From positions 1 to 48,767 of the forward strand of contig JBGOUJ010000003.1 in the NCBI GenBank assembly GCA_041477005.1: a stretch of DNA of 48,767 bases. The letters run 5' to 3'. Both the position numbers and the translations under genes were made by a program. The first letter of the stretch is position 1; every line of letters begins with the position of its first letter. Source of the stretch: JBGOUJ01 sp041477005. Its GTDB lineage: Bacteria; Acidobacteriota; Terriglobia; Bryobacterales; JACQDG01. Below, in pieces: positions 1-8,497 of the stretch. Below the pieces are notes generated by a model. The model was not told the origin of the DNA, did no database searches, and worked only from the letters and a program-made list of their open reading frames with translations.

Positions 1-169
1 GCAGCGTCACCTCCGCCACGTGCAGGTGGCGCTCCTGGGAAACGATTACGTGCGCTTCCGGCTGGTGCCGCTTCCCCAGGATTTTCTGGATCTTCTGGAA
101 CCTGCCTTCCAGTTTCCTCTTTTGAGCTTCGGATAGCTCGACGTGTCTCCCGGTATAGTGTACGTTCAT
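1..169 (-). CDS. hpf: Ribosome hibernation promoting factor (HPF/RaiA family), partial
   Basis: The gene runs off the left edge, so only the first 56 codons are present. The protein begins MNVHYTGRHVELSEAQKRKL and continues with a Lys/Arg-rich stretch and a beta-strand pattern (AHVIVSQERHLHVAEVTL) typical of the HPF/sigma-54 modulation fold, which binds the 30S subunit and inactivates ribosomes in stationary phase. The start is ATG at 167-169 with an AGGGG-type ribosome binding site about 8 nt upstream. It lies 23 nt downstream of rpoN on the same strand, and rpoN-hpf is the classic order in Gram-negative bacteria, which strongly supports the call. Whether it is the long or short form cannot be seen. 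Confidence 0.85.
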   Translation of the reverse strand, partial: MNVHYTGRHVELSEAQKRKLEGRFQKIQKILGKRHQPEAHVIVSQERHLHVAEVTL

Positions 170-192
170 GAGCAAACCCCTGCGCGAAGAAT

Positions 193-1770
193 TCAGTTCT
201 TCACACGGCGCTGGTGGGTGGAGGGAATCCTCATATCCTCGCGGTACTTGGCTACCGTCCGGCGGGTCACCATGATGCCCAGGGACTGTAAGATACGCGT
301 GATCTGATCGTCGGTGAGCGGGTGGGTGCGGTCTTCGTCGTCGATCAGCTTCTTCACCTTCCGCTTCAGAATCAGCAGCGAGGTCGATTCGCCCGCCGGC
401 CCTTGCACCGCCTCCGAGAAAAAGTACCGTAGCTCGAAGACCCCCTGCGGCGTGTGGACGTACTTGTTGGCCACGGCGCGAGAGACCGTGGAGGGATGCA
501 CGCCGACCTCCTCGGCCACCTCTTTGATCATCATCGGCCGCAGGGAATCGATGCCGCGGTCCAGAAATTCCGTCTGGCGGCCGATGATGGCTTGGCACAC
601 CTTGAGGATGGTCTGCTTGCGCTGCTCGATGTTCCGCATCAACTGGATGGCGGAGCTGTACCGCTCTTTGACATAGTTGCGAACGTCCTTGCTCGAGCCG
701 TCCCGCTCGAGCAGGTTGCGGTATTGGCGGTTGAGGCGCAACTGGGGCAAATCGTCGTCGTTCATCGCAACCTGGTAACCGTCGCCGACCTTGACGAACG
801 CCACGTCGGGCTCGATGAGCTTGGCCCCCTCGGTCGAATAGCGCTGGCCCGGCCGAGGATCCAGCTTCTTGATCATCTCGACCGCTTTTTCAATGTGGGC
901 CGGAGGCCGGCCCAGCGCCTTGGCCAAGGCCTTCCAGTCGTGGCTCTGGAGCAGGCCGATGTGGTCCGAGACGATGCGCCAAGCGACGCCTCCCTCGGCT
1001 CCGAGGCCGCGGAGCTGGATCAAGAGGCACTCCCGCAGGTCGCGCGCCGCCACGCCCAGCGGATCGAGCTCCTGCATGATCTTCAGCGCCGCCTCGGCGT
1101 CTTCCAGCTTCACCGCGGCGCCCTCGGCCACCTCTGCCAGGCCGATGGTCAGGTAGCCGCCTTCGTCCAGGTTGCCGATGATCAGCGCGGCGGCCGCCAC
1201 CACGCTCTCGGTCGCGCTGACCAGGCTGAGCTGCCAGTGCAGGTGGTCGCTGAGGCTGGTGGGCGTGGCCAGGAAGGTCTCAAACGAGGGCCTCTCCACC
1301 ACTTCGGAGGCCGGGGACTTGTAGCCCGGATCCAGGTAATCGTCGAAGAAGGACCCGAAGTCAATCTCCTCGAAGGGATCCTTGGTTTCAGCGGCGTCCT
1401 TGGCCGGCTCCGCGTCGGTCGGGGTTTCCAGGGCGGCGGCCGATCCCGGGCCGTTGAGGGAGAGAAGCTCGGGAGCAGCCTCCAGGTCGAGGGCTGACTC
1501 CGCAACCCCGGCCGCTTCCAGGATTTCGCGGTCGGCGGGATCCCCCAATCGTTCCCCTTCGAGGTCGAGTTCCTCGGACGTGAGGCCCTCGGCAGCGGGG
1601 GTTTCGTCCTCGCTCAGCTCTTCCAGAACCGGGTTTTCCACCAGCTCCTGGGTGATCATCTCTTTGAGTTCCAGCTTGTTCAGGGCCAGCACCGTGACCA
1701 TCTGAACCAAGCCGGGCGTCAGAATCTGCTTCTGCGCCAGCCGCAAGGACAACCTGGGCTGCATCAACAT
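193..1770 (-). CDS. rpoN: RNA polymerase sigma-54 factor
   Basis: This encodes sigma-54, which directs RNA polymerase to -24/-12 promoters and needs AAA+ enhancer-binding activators. The 525-residue protein has the Gln/Leu-rich activator-interacting region I (about 1-50, starting MLMQPRLSLRLAQKQ), an acidic region II that is longer than in Escherichia coli (about 50-160), the core-binding region, a helix-turn-helix near 400-430 (EVAEEVGVHPSTVSRAV) and the RpoN box RRTVAKYRED near 503-512. All diagnostic parts are present, so it should be functional. Either the first codon or the third (also Met) could be the start. No Shine-Dalgarno sequence precedes it; a TATAAT with an upstream TG lies 10 nt before the start, so a short-leader transcript is possible in addition to read-through from lptB. 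Confidence 0.97.
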   Translation of the reverse strand: MLMQPRLSLRLAQKQILTPGLVQMVTVLALNKLELKEMITQELVENPVLEELSEDETPAAEGLTSEELDLEGERLGDPADREILEAAGVAESALDLEAAPELLSLNGPGSAAALETPTDAEPAKDAAETKDPFEEIDFGSFFDDYLDPGYKSPASEVVERPSFETFLATPTSLSDHLHWQLSLVSATESVVAAAALIIGNLDEGGYLTIGLAEVAEGAAVKLEDAEAALKIMQELDPLGVAARDLRECLLIQLRGLGAEGGVAWRIVSDHIGLLQSHDWKALAKALGRPPAHIEKAVEMIKKLDPRPGQRYSTEGAKLIEPDVAFVKVGDGYQVAMNDDDLPQLRLNRQYRNLLERDGSSKDVRNYVKERYSSAIQLMRNIEQRKQTILKVCQAIIGRQTEFLDRGIDSLRPMMIKEVAEEVGVHPSTVSRAVANKYVHTPQGVFELRYFFSEAVQGPAGESTSLLILKRKVKKLIDDEDRTHPLTDDQITRILQSLGIMVTRRTVAKYREDMRIPSTHQRRVKN

Positions 1771-1780
1771 CGTTGCAATT

Positions 1781-1789
1781 ATTATACCA
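1781..1789 (-). promoter_or_regulatory. Extended -10 promoter element immediately upstream of rpoN
   Basis: Reading the minus strand, TGGTATAAT matches a consensus extended -10 (TGnTATAAT). It ends 10 nt before the rpoN ATG, so transcription would start about 3-5 nt before the start codon. No good -35 is present at 17 bp spacing, as expected when the extended -10 compensates. There is no Shine-Dalgarno sequence between the element and the ATG. Confidence 0.55.
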
Positions 1790-1831
1790 AGCCGGCGGGC
1801 GCCGGATCGCGGAACGCGGATGGCGGGGAAT

Positions 1832-2557
1832 CTATCGAAGGGAAAAAGTTTCGCCCAGGTAGACCCGCTTGACCTCGGGGTCCCGGCCCAGCTCGCTCGG
1901 AGCGCCGGCCCGGAAGATCTGGCCGTTGTTGATGATGTAGGCGCGGTCGGTAACGGTCAGGGTCTCGCGAACGTTGTGGTCGGTGATCAGGATGCCGATT
2001 CCCGATTGTTTCAGGCCGAAGATGATGCGCTGCAGCTCCAGGACCTGTTTGGGATCGATGCCGGAAAACGGCTCGTCGAGCAGCAGGAATTGGGGGGAAA
2101 TCACCAGGGAGCGGGCGATTTCCACCCGCCGGCGCTCGCCGCCCGACAACTGGTAGGCTTTGCTGTGCCGGACGGTTTCCAGTCCCAACTGCTCAATCAG
2201 GTTTTCCAGCCGCTCGCGGCGCTCGTGCTCGGGAATGGAAAGCGTCTCCAGAATGGCCAGCAGGTTGTCTTCCACGCTGAGCTTGCGAAACACCGACGGC
2301 TCCTGCGGCAGATAGCTGATGCCGCGGCGGGCGCGCTGGTACATGGGCTGATCCGTGATGTCTTCGTCGTTGAACCAGACGCGGCCGGAATCGGCGCTGA
2401 TCAGCCCGACGATCATGTAGAACGAAGTCGTTTTCCCGGCCCCATTGGGGCCGAGCAGCCCGACCACCTCGCCCAGGCTGACCGAGACGGAAAGATCGTC
2501 TACGATCTTGCGTCCGTGATAAGTCTTGGAAAGAGCCTCAGTATGCAAAGTGCCCAT
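1832..2557 (-). CDS. lptB: LPS export ABC transporter ATP-binding protein LptB
   Basis: This is the cytoplasmic ATPase of the LptB2FGC complex that extracts lipopolysaccharide from the inner membrane and pushes it across the LptA bridge. The 241 residues contain the Walker A motif GPNGAGKT (36-43), the ABC signature LSGGERRR (137-144), Walker B FLLLDEPF (157-164) and the switch histidine in ITDHNVRETL. Its length is exactly that of the family. It lies between an LptC/LptA-like gene and rpoN, the conserved lptC-lptA-lptB-rpoN-hpf order. The permease genes lptF/lptG are not in the window. The intergenic stretch in front of it is occupied by a short-word inverted repeat. Confidence 0.95.
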   Translation of the reverse strand: MGTLHTEALSKTYHGRKIVDDLSVSVSLGEVVGLLGPNGAGKTTSFYMIVGLISADSGRVWFNDEDITDQPMYQRARRGISYLPQEPSVFRKLSVEDNLLAILETLSIPEHERRERLENLIEQLGLETVRHSKAYQLSGGERRRVEIARSLVISPQFLLLDEPFSGIDPKQVLELQRIIFGLKQSGIGILITDHNVRETLTVTDRAYIINNGQIFRAGAPSELGRDPEVKRVYLGETFSLR

Positions 2558-2573
2558 GCAACGCCGTGAAACG

Positions 2574-2656
2574 ACAGAAGCACACAGAAGAACACAGATC
2601 GAAGCCGACTTGTTCCGGTCTTATCTGTGCTTATCGCTGTTCCTCTGTGGTTCTAA
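2574..2656. repeat. Inverted short-word repeat (CACAGAA/CTGTG family) between lptC-like gene and lptB
   Basis: One half repeats words such as CACAGAAGAACACAGAT; the other half carries the complementary words ATCTGTG, CTGTT and CTCTGTGGTT. The two halves can fold into an imperfect hairpin in either strand. The same word family recurs at 40457-40547. It fills most of the gap between the two lpt genes. Confidence 0.6.
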
Positions 2657-2659
2657 TCG

Positions 2660-4987
2660 CTAGTTCCGCTTGAGCTTCTGCCGGCTTTGGGAACGGGCCC
2701 CGGGCCGCCCGTTCACCAGCAGCCTATCATCGTCGATGTAGTAGGTCAATTCCGCGCCTCGGGTGAAGCCGTGATCGGGCTGCTCCAGGGTGGGGACGCC
2801 GCCGCGCAGGACGACCTTTTCTTCGCCGGAGGTATACTCGGCCTGCTCGGCGTGGGCCTTTCGCGGGGCGCGCTTTTCGGCCGCGGTTTCCACAATTTCG
2901 ACCTTGCTCCTGGCGAGCGCCCGCTCCAGCCGGGACTCTCCCTTCTCCCGGGCCGCGCCCTGGGGCCGTAGAACAGCCTCCAGCTCGCCCGCCCGGATGG
3001 TCATGCGCTCGCGCCGCAGCACCACCTGGCCGGTGTAGAAGGCGCGGTGGTCGTCGTCGGTGTAGAGCAACGAATCGGAAGAGATCGTGACCAGGCGGGA
3101 CGGAGCGGGCTTTCCGGCATCCGCGGCCTGGCCGGAGGAGGAGCCAGGCTCGCTTGCCGGCTGTTGTTCCAGCAGCACGCTGGAGACGCCGCCGCGAGCG
3201 TGGAGCGTTTTTTCCTCGCGGTCGAGATCGATCTCCTGGGCCTGGACGCTGTTGCCGTCCTGCCACAGCCGCGCCGAGCCGCGATAGTGCAGAACGTGGT
3301 TGCGCTGCTCGGAATCGAACTTCTGGGCCGTGGCGTGCATCGGCTTGCCGGAATCAAAGAGGGCATCACTCGGCGCCTGGCCCGTGGCAGGCTTGTCCAA
3401 GTGGGTGGATGTGACGTTGCCTTCGGCGTGAAGCCGATCCTGCTTCTCATCCAGGATCAGCAAGTCGGCCGTGGTCAGGGAAGTCTCATCCCAGACCCTC
3501 GCGGCGCCCTCCAGGGTGGTCCGGTCATTGGGAACATCGAAGCGGGCGCCGTTGGCGGTGGCGTGGCGGGGGCCTTCCTCGTAGCGGAAGTGGGACCACT
3601 GGTGAAGCTCCTTCATCTGGCCGTCCTGCGGGTTGAAGAAGGCCTCGAGGCCATCGCTCCAGGTAAGCCGGGGTGGAGCCGGCTCTCCGGGCCGGGCGCC
3701 CTTCCGGGAAGCGGGTGGATCGCTGCGGAGCTGCACCTCGCCGACGGCCCGGAGCGTCTCGGGGCGGTTTCCCGGCCCATATTGAGTCCAGAGCCGCGCG
3801 GCCGTGAGCGTGCGTTTCCACTGTCCCGGCTGGTTGGGCAAAAACTCCAGGCGGCCCGGCGTGACGGTTTCGAGGCGGCGCAGCTCCCGCCCGCCGGGCA
3901 TCATCTCGACCTTGATCGTTTCGGCGGTCAGGATCTTGGTTTCGGGCTGGGACCGCTCCTGGGATGCGGCCGGCACGCTCTCCACGCGGCCGTGCCCGCG
4001 CACTAAGGCCCCGGTGAGCTCGCTCTGGTTGGCGTCGGGCAGGGCGGTGAAATTGAGGTCCACGCGGCCGCCGGTCATTTTGACCACCCCGGTGGCCGTT
4101 TGGGAAACGATCTGGGCGTCGCCGACGCCGGCGGCGTCAGCCACGGTCTGCCCGGCAGTGAAGTTCACCTCGAGCGAGTTACCGCTGAAGCGCGTCTCGC
4201 GGTCCGGTGTGATGTCCCAGCCCTTTCCCTGCCGCGTTTCGACGCGCTTCAGATCTCCCTTGTCCAGATACACCGTGGAATCGCCGCCCTCCACACCCTG
4301 GCCGCCGCGCTCCAGCTTGGACCACGGCCGCAGATCGATCTTCTGCTCGTCCTCGTAATAGTGCAGCTCGCCGGCGCGAATGTGCATGCCCGCTTGCGGG
4401 CCGGCCCCGATGACTTCCGCCTGGCTCTTCATCCACAGGTAGTGCTTGTTGGCGTCGTAGACCGCTCCCACGGAGTTCCCTTCGCCGTTTTCGAACTGGA
4501 AATGAACCGGGCGGTCGGTATCGCTGGCGCCGCTCCTGTTGTCGTAGGTCAGGCCCGAGGTGCGGATCTCGACGTAGCGCTTGCCGGGCACAGGGGGCGA
4601 CGCCGCGGGCAGGCCGAGCGTAATGGTGACGTCGCCTTCGCTGTAAAGCTTTTCGGCCACCTGATCGAACTCCGCCTTGGCCGAGCGAACCAGATCATAG
4701 GTGTCGCCGGTCTTGGTGAAGACTTTCATCTCGAGCTCGCCCAGCTCGAAACGGGAGGAGTCCTTGATCTGCCGAAAGTCTCGGGCGTGCGCTTCGACCA
4801 CCGGATGGTCCTTGGAGCTCTGGGACCAGGACCAGTTGTTGGCGATGGAGTGCAGATCCTTGGGAATCGGGGCGGGCTTGGCGGGCGCCAGCAGCAGGTT
4901 GCGCTTCTCGGCCGCACGGTACCCGGCCACCACCACGGCGATGGCGGCGACCAGCAGCACCAGCAGCGTCCACCGTATCTTCCGCAT
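2660..4987 (-). CDS. Large LptC/LptA-like (OstA-fold) periplasmic LPS transport protein
   Basis: The protein (about 775 residues from the chosen start) has one N-terminal membrane anchor (about 6-23, WTLLVLLVAAIAVVVAGY) and then LptC-like sequence followed by several OstA/LptA-type beta-jellyroll stretches, for example AKAEFDQVAEKLYSEGDVTI, a region with LHAEGNVTSTHL and the C-terminal AEQAEYTSGEEKVVLRGGVP. LptC and LptA proteins are usually about 190 residues, so this looks like an LptC anchor fused to two or three LptA-like units. The start at 4985-4987 is preferred over the upstream Met at 5000-5002 because GGAAGGA sits 6-7 nt before it. Its position directly upstream of lptB supports a role in carrying LPS across the periplasm. 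The domain count is an inference. Confidence 0.8.
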   Translation of the reverse strand: MRKIRWTLLVLLVAAIAVVVAGYRAAEKRNLLLAPAKPAPIPKDLHSIANNWSWSQSSKDHPVVEAHARDFRQIKDSSRFELGELEMKVFTKTGDTYDLVRSAKAEFDQVAEKLYSEGDVTITLGLPAASPPVPGKRYVEIRTSGLTYDNRSGASDTDRPVHFQFENGEGNSVGAVYDANKHYLWMKSQAEVIGAGPQAGMHIRAGELHYYEDEQKIDLRPWSKLERGGQGVEGGDSTVYLDKGDLKRVETRQGKGWDITPDRETRFSGNSLEVNFTAGQTVADAAGVGDAQIVSQTATGVVKMTGGRVDLNFTALPDANQSELTGALVRGHGRVESVPAASQERSQPETKILTAETIKVEMMPGGRELRRLETVTPGRLEFLPNQPGQWKRTLTAARLWTQYGPGNRPETLRAVGEVQLRSDPPASRKGARPGEPAPPRLTWSDGLEAFFNPQDGQMKELHQWSHFRYEEGPRHATANGARFDVPNDRTTLEGAARVWDETSLTTADLLILDEKQDRLHAEGNVTSTHLDKPATGQAPSDALFDSGKPMHATAQKFDSEQRNHVLHYRGSARLWQDGNSVQAQEIDLDREEKTLHARGGVSSVLLEQQPASEPGSSSGQAADAGKPAPSRLVTISSDSLLYTDDDHRAFYTGQVVLRRERMTIRAGELEAVLRPQGAAREKGESRLERALARSKVEIVETAAEKRAPRKAHAEQAEYTSGEEKVVLRGGVPTLEQPDHGFTRGAELTYYIDDDRLLVNGRPGARSQSRQKLKRN

Positions 4988-5038
4988 GGCTTGTCCTTCC
5001 ATGATAGCAGGGGCCGGAATAGGGGGACGGGGCTTTCC

Positions 5039-6430
5039 TTAGAACTGGAAATACACGAACGGAATGGAGACATCCGTGACCCCAAACAGCTCGAGGCAGA
5101 ACAGCATCATCGCCAGCGCCGCAGCGCAGGCCCAGCTTGGGGCCAAGGCGAGCTTTTCGAACCATTCCAGTTTTTCTTCCAACATCGCCAGCACCAGCGA
5201 AAGCCCGGCCAGGCCGAGTTGCCAGCGCTCGAGAAGCGGCGTGCCTCGCACGCCGCTGAACATCTGCTGGAACACATGCGTGGCGTCGCGCAGAGTCGCC
5301 GCCCGGAAGAACACCCAGCCGAAACAGACCAGCACAAATGTAAACGCGGCCTGGAAAGGATAGAGCCAGGACCAGCCCTCGGCGCCGGCCCGCTTCCCCC
5401 GCGTGACGCGCTCCAGGCCGAGCAGGGCGCCGTGGTAGCCGCCCCAGATCGCAAAGTTCCAGCTAGCGCCATGCCAAAGCCCGCCCAGGAGCATGGTCAG
5501 CATCAGGTTCCGGTAGGTCATGATCTCGCCGTGCCGATTTCCTCCCAGAGGGATGTAGAGGTAATCCCGCAGCCACCGGGAAAGCGACATGTGCCAGCGG
5601 CGCCAGAAATCGGTGATGCCGGAGGCCAGGTACGGCCTTCGGAAATTCACCGGAAAATGAAAACCCAGCAGTTGCGCCATGCCGATCGCCATGTCGGTGT
5701 AGCCGGAGAAATCGAAGTAGATCTGCATGGCAAACGCGAACGTGCCGCTCCAGGCGGTCAGCATTCCCGGATGTCCCGCTATATCTTTGAAGTAGCGATC
5801 AGAAACCTGCGCGAACTGGTCGGCGAGGGCCATCTTCTTCGTCAAGCCGAGCGCCACCAGCAGGACGCCCCGCTGGATGTCTTCGGCCAGGGGCGGCCTC
5901 CAGTGGTAGAAATCGGCAAAGAACTCGCGCGCTCGAACGATCGGCCCGGCCACGAGCTGCGGGAAGAAGCAGATGAAGAGAGCATAATCGACCGGGTTGG
6001 TAACCGGTTTCTGCCGGCCCCGATAAACGTCCACTATGTACGACATACTTTGAAACGTGTGAAAGCTGATCCCCAGCGGAAGGACAATCTGGAGAGCGAA
6101 AGAATGAGGCGGCACGCGGATCAACTGGCAGACGGTCTCCGCAAGGAAGTTGTAGTATTTGAAGAACCCCAGGAAGCCGAGGTTGGCCGAAAGACTCAGG
6201 ATCAGCAGCAGCTTCTTACGGCTGGGGCGCACCCGAGCGATCCACATTCCCGCGGTGTAGTCGATTGCGGTCAAGGTCAGCAGCAGCAAAGCAAACTTCG
6301 GGTTCCAGCTCATGTAGAAGTAATAGCTGGCGGCCAGAAGGATGTACTTCCGCCAGGGGCGCGGTGCGCTGTAGTGCAGGAGGAGAACGGCTGCCAGGAA
6401 AAGGAAGAATTGCGTGGTGTTGAATAACAT
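5039..6430 (-). CDS. MBOAT family O-acyltransferase (AlgI/PatA-like)
   Basis: A polytopic 463-residue membrane protein of the membrane-bound O-acyltransferase family. It starts MLFNTTQFFLFLAAVLLLHY, has the typical LAASYYFYMSWNPKF segment, the FDFSGYTDMAIG motif and the catalytic-His region GGLWHGASWNFAIWGGYHG around residue 320. AlgI/PatA proteins move an acyl group from the cytoplasm for O-acetylation of extracytoplasmic polysaccharides such as alginate, peptidoglycan or LPS. The next gene upstream in the operon is an SGNH-type protein, the usual partner. It ends 36-51 nt before the LptC/LptA-like gene, so the acylated substrate may be LPS or O-antigen; that substrate is inferred only from context. 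Confidence 0.92.
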   Translation of the reverse strand: MLFNTTQFFLFLAAVLLLHYSAPRPWRKYILLAASYYFYMSWNPKFALLLLTLTAIDYTAGMWIARVRPSRKKLLLILSLSANLGFLGFFKYYNFLAETVCQLIRVPPHSFALQIVLPLGISFHTFQSMSYIVDVYRGRQKPVTNPVDYALFICFFPQLVAGPIVRAREFFADFYHWRPPLAEDIQRGVLLVALGLTKKMALADQFAQVSDRYFKDIAGHPGMLTAWSGTFAFAMQIYFDFSGYTDMAIGMAQLLGFHFPVNFRRPYLASGITDFWRRWHMSLSRWLRDYLYIPLGGNRHGEIMTYRNLMLTMLLGGLWHGASWNFAIWGGYHGALLGLERVTRGKRAGAEGWSWLYPFQAAFTFVLVCFGWVFFRAATLRDATHVFQQMFSGVRGTPLLERWQLGLAGLSLVLAMLEEKLEWFEKLALAPSWACAAALAMMLFCLELFGVTDVSIPFVYFQF

Positions 6431-6445
6431 TCTCGGAAGGCCGTC

Positions 6446-7600
6446 CTAGGATCCCGGTTTCCGGCCCGGGCCCAGCGTCTGAGCCATCAGCCCCGCCATG
6501 ATCTCCGAGAACGCGCGCATGCCTTTCCCGTTCATGTGCATTGGGTCCATGAACAATTCGAGCCGCTCCAAGGAATCGAAGGCGTGCTCGTCACACAGAA
6601 TCACGTTCCGGCGGGAGGCCAGCTCGCGAATCGAGCTGCTCTTTTTCCGGACCAGGTCGGGACGGCGAATGGGTCCGCGAGGCAGCCGCAAAAAGACAAT
6701 GCGCGTGTCGGAGTTCCGGTACCGGTCGATAATCTTGCCGAGCCAGAAGCGCTGGTAGGCCCCCAATCGCCCGGTCTGCGGGAACGCTGGTCGCTGCACG
6801 ATGTCCTCCACGACCTGGCGTTGCGGCTGCGGCAGCCCCGCGGGGTATGTGATTTTGCGCGTCGCCCAATCGACGCTTATTCCTTCGAGGCTGCGGGCTT
6901 CCCCGTTGTAGTCGTAAATCCATCCCGCCGATTCCCGCCGCTGCCACCGTACGTTGGCGACGCGATCCTTGGGGCGCCGCAGAAAGGCATAGAGATCCCG
7001 CTGATACGTGAAGCCCTTGAAGAGGCTGCCGCGGAACGCCAGCCAGCGGTTCTCGGTGCTGCGAAACGACCGCGAGAACTCGAGGACATCGCTCAGGCGC
7101 AGGCGCGCAATGATCTTGTAAAGGTCGAGCAGGCTGTCCGCGTCATCCCACCAGGTATCTTCGTCGTCATAGTCGTCCACCGCGAACGCGATAGCCGCGT
7201 AGCGCCGGGTTGTCGGGTCCAGATCACGCACCAGGTAGTACCAGCAACGGGGAGACGATCCGGCTACGCCCGCGTTGGCAAATCTGTACCCGGTCTGGGC
7301 AGTCAGCTCGTTCGAAATCCGCGGCAGCAACGGCAGGCGAGAGTTGCCAATAACCGCAACTTCCGGAAGGCCGCTGGGCTTGCGGTGCGTCTCGTTCCAA
7401 AACATGAGCTCACAGTTTCCGGCTGACGATTCCGGCTCCAGAATGGAAGGGTAGAGGTTAGATCGGAAGACGGCCGCGTCGAGCAGAAACCACAGGAGAA
7501 AGCCGGCCAGACAGTATCCGCAGACCCGGAGGCGAGAGCGCGATGCGGTTCCGGCCGGCTGGTCGGCAGACGCAATGATCTCGCCTCGGCTCACGGTCAT
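6446..7600 (-). CDS. SGNH/AlgJ-like membrane-anchored hydrolase or acetyltransferase partner
   Basis: A 384-residue protein with one N-terminal transmembrane segment (about 27-45) and a periplasmic domain. Block I is GNSR at 85-88 (in place of GDSL), and a block V-type DPMHMNGKG occurs near 352-360, giving the Asp-x-x-His pair of SGNH enzymes. Such proteins commonly work with an MBOAT channel to place O-acetyl groups on polysaccharide; the MBOAT gene follows after 15 nt. It is the first gene of the envelope operon and is divergent from the beta-propeller gene. The nucleophilic Ser is plausibly that of GNSR. A precise family (AlgJ, AlgX, DHHW or other) cannot be assigned by eye. Confidence 0.7.
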   Translation of the reverse strand: MTVSRGEIIASADQPAGTASRSRLRVCGYCLAGFLLWFLLDAAVFRSNLYPSILEPESSAGNCELMFWNETHRKPSGLPEVAVIGNSRLPLLPRISNELTAQTGYRFANAGVAGSSPRCWYYLVRDLDPTTRRYAAIAFAVDDYDDEDTWWDDADSLLDLYKIIARLRLSDVLEFSRSFRSTENRWLAFRGSLFKGFTYQRDLYAFLRRPKDRVANVRWQRRESAGWIYDYNGEARSLEGISVDWATRKITYPAGLPQPQRQVVEDIVQRPAFPQTGRLGAYQRFWLGKIIDRYRNSDTRIVFLRLPRGPIRRPDLVRKKSSSIRELASRRNVILCDEHAFDSLERLELFMDPMHMNGKGMRAFSEIMAGLMAQTLGPGRKPGS

Positions 7601-7672
7601 TGCCGTCTCTCGACCTCAGAGAATCTTGAGGATTTCCCTTTTGGAGTCCGGATCGGCTTCATCATACACCAC

Positions 7673-7701
7673 TTGAAGGCCGGCGAGCCAGCTTGTATAA
7701 T
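7673..7701 (+). promoter_or_regulatory. Sigma-70-type promoter for the beta-propeller gene
   Basis: TTGAAG (7673-7678), a 17-bp spacer and TATAAT (7696-7701). The predicted start of transcription is about 35 nt before the ATG at 7745, which has its own AGGAGG ribosome binding site (7734-7739). On the other strand, TATGAT (7661-7666) may be the -10 for the divergent SGNH gene, without a clear -35. Confidence 0.65.
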
Positions 7702-7744
7702 TCGGGCGGCGGGGGGTGTGCGCAGGGATGGACAGGAGGGTTCC

Positions 7745-8491
7745 ATGATGAAGAGGCGTGGTTTTCTGATGGCTCTGGCGGCGGCTGGGATCGCGCGCCC
7801 GGCGGTCGATGATAAGGAGCGGCTGCCGGTTGTTCAGAAGCGGGTGGTCAAAGCGTTTCTCGCACCGGGCAAGATGCCGAACGACCTGCAGTGCGCCGCC
7901 GACGGGCTATGGATCCTCGACCAGGAGGATCCCAACAAGGTCTTCCAGGTCCGTTACGAGGACGGCTCGGCGCTTTTGACGCTGCAGACCGAATCGATCC
8001 ACGGCAGCGGCATCACCTATGGCAATGGCGCTTTATGGATTGCGTCGACCTATGGCCTGAAGACGCTCAAGGTGGACCCCAAGACGGGCAAGACCCTGAG
8101 GGCGTTCGATACGCCGGGGGTGGGATTGGTCCGCTGGGGCGTCCCCAAACGGCCGAGCGGGGCGCACGGGATGGAATGGGTGGACGGAAAATACTGGATC
8201 GCCGTACCGCCCGCCGTGAAGATCTACTTGGTCGAGCCGGAGTCGGGCCAGGCGATCCGTAGCATCCCGGCGCCGGGCGTGCGGCCGCACGGCATTGCCT
8301 GGGACAACGGCTACCTGTGGTGCGTTGAATCGATCGATCGCGCCATTTACAAGATGGACCCGAAGGACGGCAAGCTGCTGGCCAAGATCCAGCTCAGCAA
8401 GGACGACCCCGAGCCCCACGGTTTCAGCATGTGGAAGGGCGCGATGTGGTATTCGGACGCCGTCAGCCGCTGGGTCTGCCGGCTGGAGTGA
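7745..8491 (+). CDS. Tat-exported beta-propeller protein (SMP-30/streptogramin lyase-like)
   Basis: About 248 residues. The start at 7745 (or the adjacent ATG at 7748) is fixed by AGGAGG 5-8 nt upstream, rather than an in-frame TTG further 5'. The N-terminus KRRGFLMALAAAGIARPA is a twin-arginine signal. The rest is made of repeated blade-like units such as NDLQCAADGLWILDQEDP, YGNGALWIASTYGLKTLKVD and PHGIAWDNGYLWCVESIDRA, the pattern of six- or seven-bladed propellers of the SMP-30, NHL or Vgb-lyase type. These bind ligands or hydrolyse lactones; no catalytic residues can be assigned here. It has its own promoter and ends 6 nt from a convergent small gene. Confidence 0.8.
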   Translation: MMKRRGFLMALAAAGIARPAVDDKERLPVVQKRVVKAFLAPGKMPNDLQCAADGLWILDQEDPNKVFQVRYEDGSALLTLQTESIHGSGITYGNGALWIASTYGLKTLKVDPKTGKTLRAFDTPGVGLVRWGVPKRPSGAHGMEWVDGKYWIAVPPAVKIYLVEPESGQAIRSIPAPGVRPHGIAWDNGYLWCVESIDRAIYKMDPKDGKLLAKIQLSKDDPEPHGFSMWKGAMWYSDAVSRWVCRLE

Positions 8492-8497
8492 TCGGAA

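Noticed and set aside
4100..6427. A 775-codon open frame antisense to the MBOAT and LptC/A-like genes
   Set aside because: Long antisense frames are common in GC-rich DNA with strong third-position GC; the protein is low-complexity and the opposite strand encodes well-defined families.
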